From Streptomyces sp. NBC_01016 (lineage in GTDB: Bacteria > Actinomycetota > Actinomycetes > Streptomycetales > Streptomycetaceae), in contig NZ_JAPEOQ010000001.1 of assembly GCF_026341035.1 (NCBI RefSeq), forward strand, positions 3,038,001 to 3,102,000: a stretch of 64,000 bases of DNA, written 5' to 3'. This document shows positions 61,778 through 64,000 of this stretch, in pieces. The position numbers and the translations under genes were made by a program. Each line of letters begins with the position of its first letter. Position 1 is the stretch's first letter. Below the pieces are notes generated by a model. That model did not search any database. It worked only from the letters and a program-made list of their open reading frames with translations, and was not told the DNA's origin.

Positions 61778-62578
61778 ATGGCGTTCACCCGTGCCACCGG
61801 GAAGCACCGCCGTCCCAGCCGCCTGACGCGTACCACCGCTCAGGTCGCCGGCGTCGCCGCAATCACCACGACGGGCGTGGTGGGCGGCCTCGCCGCTCCC
61901 GCACTCGCCGCCGACACCGCGATAGCCCCGCACGACGGCCTCACGCAGGCCGTGGCCATCGGCGACTCCCTGGCCGAGCAGATCGACGCGCAGGCCACCG
62001 CGCAGCAGAAGGCCGCCGCCAAGGCGAAGGCCGAGGCCGAGGCCAAGAAGAAGGCCGAGGAGGCCAAGCGCAAGGCCGAGGCGGAGGCCAAGAAGCGGGC
62101 AGCCGAGAAGGCCCAGAAGGAGCGCGAGGCCAAGGAGCGCGCCGCCCGCGAGGCCGAGCGCAAGCGCCTGAACAGCTTCGTGTCGCCGATCTCCGGCTCG
62201 TACGTCTCCACCGCCTACCAGGCCGGCAGCGGACTGTGGTCCTCCGGCAGCCACACCGGCATCGACTTCCACGCCTCCAGCGGCACTTCGGTGCACGCGG
62301 TCGGCATGGGCACCGTCGTCGAGGCCGGCTGGGGCGGCTCGTACGGCAACAACGTCGTGATCAAGATGAAGGACGGTACGTACACCCAGTACGGCCACAT
62401 GTCCTCGATCGGCGTCTCCGTCGGCCAGGACGTCACCCCCGGCCAGCAGATCGGCCTCTCCGGCGCCACCGGCAACGTGACGGGCCCGCACCTCCACTTC
62501 GAGGCCCGCACCGGCCCCGACTACGGCTCGGACATCGACCCCGTCGCGTACCTGCGCCAGCACGGTGTGAACGTCTGA
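61778..62578 (+). CDS. M23-family (LytM) peptidoglycan endopeptidase
   Basis: A secreted lysostaphin-type metallopeptidase of 266 residues. The signal peptide ends in ALAADT (about residue 45). Residues 68-125 form a very regular Ala/Lys/Glu coiled coil (KAKAEAEAKKKAEEAKRKAEAEAKKRAAEKAQKEREAKERAAREAERKR). The M23 domain has the zinc ligands H and D in SHTGIDFH, H in YTQYGHMSSI, and HLHFEAR. It likely cuts stem-peptide cross-links during growth, spore formation or germination. ATG at 61778 follows the AAGGAAGGAAAGG site, with the c-di-AMP leader upstream. Confidence 0.92.
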   Translation: MAFTRATGKHRRPSRLTRTTAQVAGVAAITTTGVVGGLAAPALAADTAIAPHDGLTQAVAIGDSLAEQIDAQATAQQKAAAKAKAEAEAKKKAEEAKRKAEAEAKKRAAEKAQKEREAKERAAREAERKRLNSFVSPISGSYVSTAYQAGSGLWSSGSHTGIDFHASSGTSVHAVGMGTVVEAGWGGSYGNNVVIKMKDGTYTQYGHMSSIGVSVGQDVTPGQQIGLSGATGNVTGPHLHFEARTGPDYGSDIDPVAYLRQHGVNV

Positions 62579-62596
62579 CCCGTCAGGCACACTCCA

Positions 62597-62629
62597 CGAA
62601 AGCCCCGGCTCACCGAGCCGGGGCTTTCG
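62597..62629 (+). terminator. Terminator after M23 gene
   Basis: A perfect 15-bp stem (CGAAAGCCCCGGCTC and complement) with a 3-base loop lies about 20 bp after the stop. Confidence 0.88.
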
Positions 62630-62799
62630 CGTGCGCGGGTCTGCACTGTCCAAAAAATATCCCTGGATTCAGTTCCCTCGTCGGAAATTCAAGTCCGGTG
62701 GAATAGAGTCACCGGGTAAACGTTCCGGCCACGTGTCATTCGCGCTTGACCGGGCGTCAATCGACCGCGTATCGCGGGCATTGAGGCGGAGGTCGAGTC

Positions 62800-63486
62800 A
62801 TGCGCATTCCCGCGCAGTCGGTATGCACAGCGATCCGCGACGACATCGTCGCCGGCGTCTACGAGCGCGGCGGCAGGCTCACCGAGGAACTGCTCGCGCG
62901 TCGCTACGGGGTCTCGCGCGTGCCCGTCCGCGAGGCGCTGCGGACCCTGGAGGCGGAGGGGTTCGTCGTCACGCGCAGGCACGCGGGCGCGTGCGTGGCC
63001 GAACCCACCGAGCGGGAGGCGGCCGACCTCCTGGAGATCCGCATGCTGCTCGAACCCATGGGCGCCGCCCGCGCCGCGCAGCGCCGCACCGAGGCCCACC
63101 TCAAGGTGCTGCGTGGCCTGGTCAGGCTGGGGCAGGAGCGCTCCCGGCGAGGTCAGAGCGAGGATCTGCGCTCCCTCGGCAGCTGGTTCCACGAGACGCT
63201 CGCCCAGGCCTCCGGCAGCCCCGGCCTGATCACCCTGCTCACCCAGCTCCGCCACAAGATCGCCTGGATGTACGCCGTGGAGAGCCCGGCCAGGCCGGCC
63301 GAGTCCTGGGCCGAGCACGGCGCCATCGTCGACGCCGTGGCACGGGGCGACGCGGAGCGTGCCCGCGCCCTGGCCACCCTGCACGCGGAGCGCGCGACGG
63401 CCGCCCACAGGCTGCGCGTCCCCCGCGCGGGCGAGCATGTGAGGACTTCGCAACATGCAGTCAACACAGTGGGGCGCCAGGTTTAA
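62800..63486 (+). CDS. GntR/FadR-family transcriptional regulator
   Basis: A 228-residue regulator of the FCD branch. The N-terminal winged HTH reads VCTAIRDDIVAGVYERGGRLTEELLARRYGVSRVPVREALRTLEAEGFVVTRRHAGACVAEP. An all-helical ligand domain follows, with DLLEIRMLLEPMGAARAAQR and GSWFHETLAQASGSPGLI, ending in HGAIVDAVARGDAERARALATLHAERA. GGAGG lies 9 bases before the ATG. It is convergent with ptsH. Its targets and ligand are unknown; the family often binds carboxylates or amino acids. Confidence 0.88.
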   Translation: MRIPAQSVCTAIRDDIVAGVYERGGRLTEELLARRYGVSRVPVREALRTLEAEGFVVTRRHAGACVAEPTEREAADLLEIRMLLEPMGAARAAQRRTEAHLKVLRGLVRLGQERSRRGQSEDLRSLGSWFHETLAQASGSPGLITLLTQLRHKIAWMYAVESPARPAESWAEHGAIVDAVARGDAERARALATLHAERATAAHRLRVPRAGEHVRTSQHAVNTVGRQV

Positions 63487-63611
63487 CAACAGCACCGTAT
63501 ACAAAGAAGTGCACTATTCGGTGAATGGGTTGAACGAGGCGCGGATGAATTCCCGCTGCCTATTTCCTGCCGCCCATTTCCAGCTGCCCAATTCGCGCCG
63601 CAATAGTGAAC

Positions 63612-63647
63612 GAAAAAGCCGCGCGCCCCGAAGGGGAACGCGCGGCT
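63612..63647 (-). terminator. Rho-independent terminator of ptsH
   Basis: On the minus strand AGCCGCGCG-TT-CCCC-TTC-GGGG-CGCGCGGCT is followed by TTTTT, a classic intrinsic terminator with U-run 25 bp after the ptsH stop. Such U-runs are rare in this genome. Confidence 0.9.
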
Positions 63648-63673
63648 CAGCCGTACTGCTTTTTGTCTTTGTG

Positions 63674-63955
63674 TCAGACGGTCTCGGGAAGCTCCTCGAG
63701 CCCCTCCGCGACCAGCTTCGCCAGACGGTCGAGCGCGGCGTCCGCGCCCTCGGCGTCGGAAGCCAGCACGATCTCCTCGCCGCCCTGCGCGCCCAGGCCG
63801 AGCACTGCCAGCATGGAGGCGGCGTTGACGGGGTTGCCGTCGGCCTTGGCGATCGTCACGGGAACACCGGCCGCCGTGGCAGCGCGGACGAAGATGGAAG
63901 CGGGGCGGGCGTGGAGGCCCTCGGCCCAGCCGACGTTGACGCGGCGCTCAGCCAT
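63674..63955 (-). CDS. ptsH: Phosphocarrier protein HPr
   Basis: HPr carries phosphate from enzyme I to the sugar-specific enzyme II proteins in the phosphotransferase system. Its 93 residues contain the active-site H15 in GLHARPAS, and the segment NAASMLAVLGLGA, where the serine-46 equivalent (S47) is present. At this length the whole HPr fold is represented. The start is ATG, with GAAGGG about 10 bases upstream. A DasR-type operator lies 27 bp before the start, in accord with the known DasR control of pts genes by N-acetylglucosamine in Streptomyces. A strong terminator follows. Confidence 0.96.
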   Translation of the reverse strand: MAERRVNVGWAEGLHARPASIFVRAATAAGVPVTIAKADGNPVNAASMLAVLGLGAQGGEEIVLASDAEGADAALDRLAKLVAEGLEELPETV

Positions 63956-63981
63956 GTGATGCTGCCCTTCAGGTGTCTCAC

Positions 63982-63997
63982 GGTTGTCTAGACCAGT
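63982..63997 (-). promoter_or_regulatory. DasR-responsive element (dre) of ptsH
   Basis: On the minus strand ACTGGTCTAGACAACC matches the dre consensus (ACTGGTCTAGACCACT-like) at 13 of 16 positions, including the core TGGTCTAGAC. It lies 27 bp upstream of the ptsH ATG. Confidence 0.85.
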
Positions 63998-64000
63998 GTT

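Overview
The window is a chromosomal core segment from a Streptomyces species. The evidence is very high GC with G/C-biased third codon positions, frequent GTG and TTG starts, several genes whose -10 element sits directly before the start codon, and actinomycete markers: HrdB, NrdR/NrdJ, a WhiH-like sporulation regulator, a DasR-type operator before ptsH and a ydaO-type leader before an M23 peptidase. From memory the gene order resembles the S. coelicolor stretch from hflX through lexA-nrdRJ, whiH-hrdB and parE/parC to ptsH. I saw no transposase, integrase, prophage, CRISPR array, rRNA or tRNA.

Layout. 1-4.6 kb: M1 aminopeptidase, HflX GTPase, trypsin-like lipoprotein. 5.0-11.5 kb: a four-gene operon for an NRPS-independent (IucA/IucC) siderophore: class III aminotransferase, synthetase, GNAT acyltransferase, second synthetase. 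11.5-18.6 kb: DinG-like helicase, lexA with an SOS box, and nrdR-nrdJ with two NrdR boxes. 18.7-24.1 kb: TerD protein, DUF4937 protein, histidine phosphatase, ADP-ribosylglycohydrolase, and an MFS pump divergent from a TetR regulator. 24.2-35.7 kb: rnhB, two unknown genes, a RecQ-like helicase with a phosphoribosyltransferase-like tail divergent from a DUF4192 gene across two DnaA-box-like sites, a glycogen-debranching-like protein, an NrtR-type Nudix regulator and an ABC ATPase/permease fusion. 35.8-42.6 kb: whiH, hrdB, trypsin-like protease, DUF7455 protein, parE. 42.8-49.8 kb: a LuxR-type two-component system, a DUF485/acetate-type symporter pair and a convergent CitA/CitB-type two-component system. 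49.9-53.4 kb: sucrase/ferredoxin-like protein and two divergent citrate synthases, one with an N-terminal MerR-like helix-turn-helix. 53.5-54.4 kb: two small accessory-type genes. 54.7-64 kb: CobW GTPase, parC, an M16 peptidase pair, the riboswitch-controlled M23 peptidase, a GntR regulator and ptsH.

How the genes fit together. DNA maintenance and nucleotide supply dominate (DinG, LexA, NrdRJ, RNase HII, RecQ, ParE/ParC). They are mixed with central carbon functions (citrate synthases, symporter, HPr) and developmental or cell-wall functions (WhiH, c-di-AMP-controlled M23 peptidase). The most unusual loci are the minimal siderophore operon with no visible N-hydroxylase or decarboxylase gene, the citrate synthase pair facing each other across a perfect 15-bp palindrome, and the RecQ-phosphoribosyltransferase fusion. 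Functional assignments rest on motifs and remembered family features; no database search was run.
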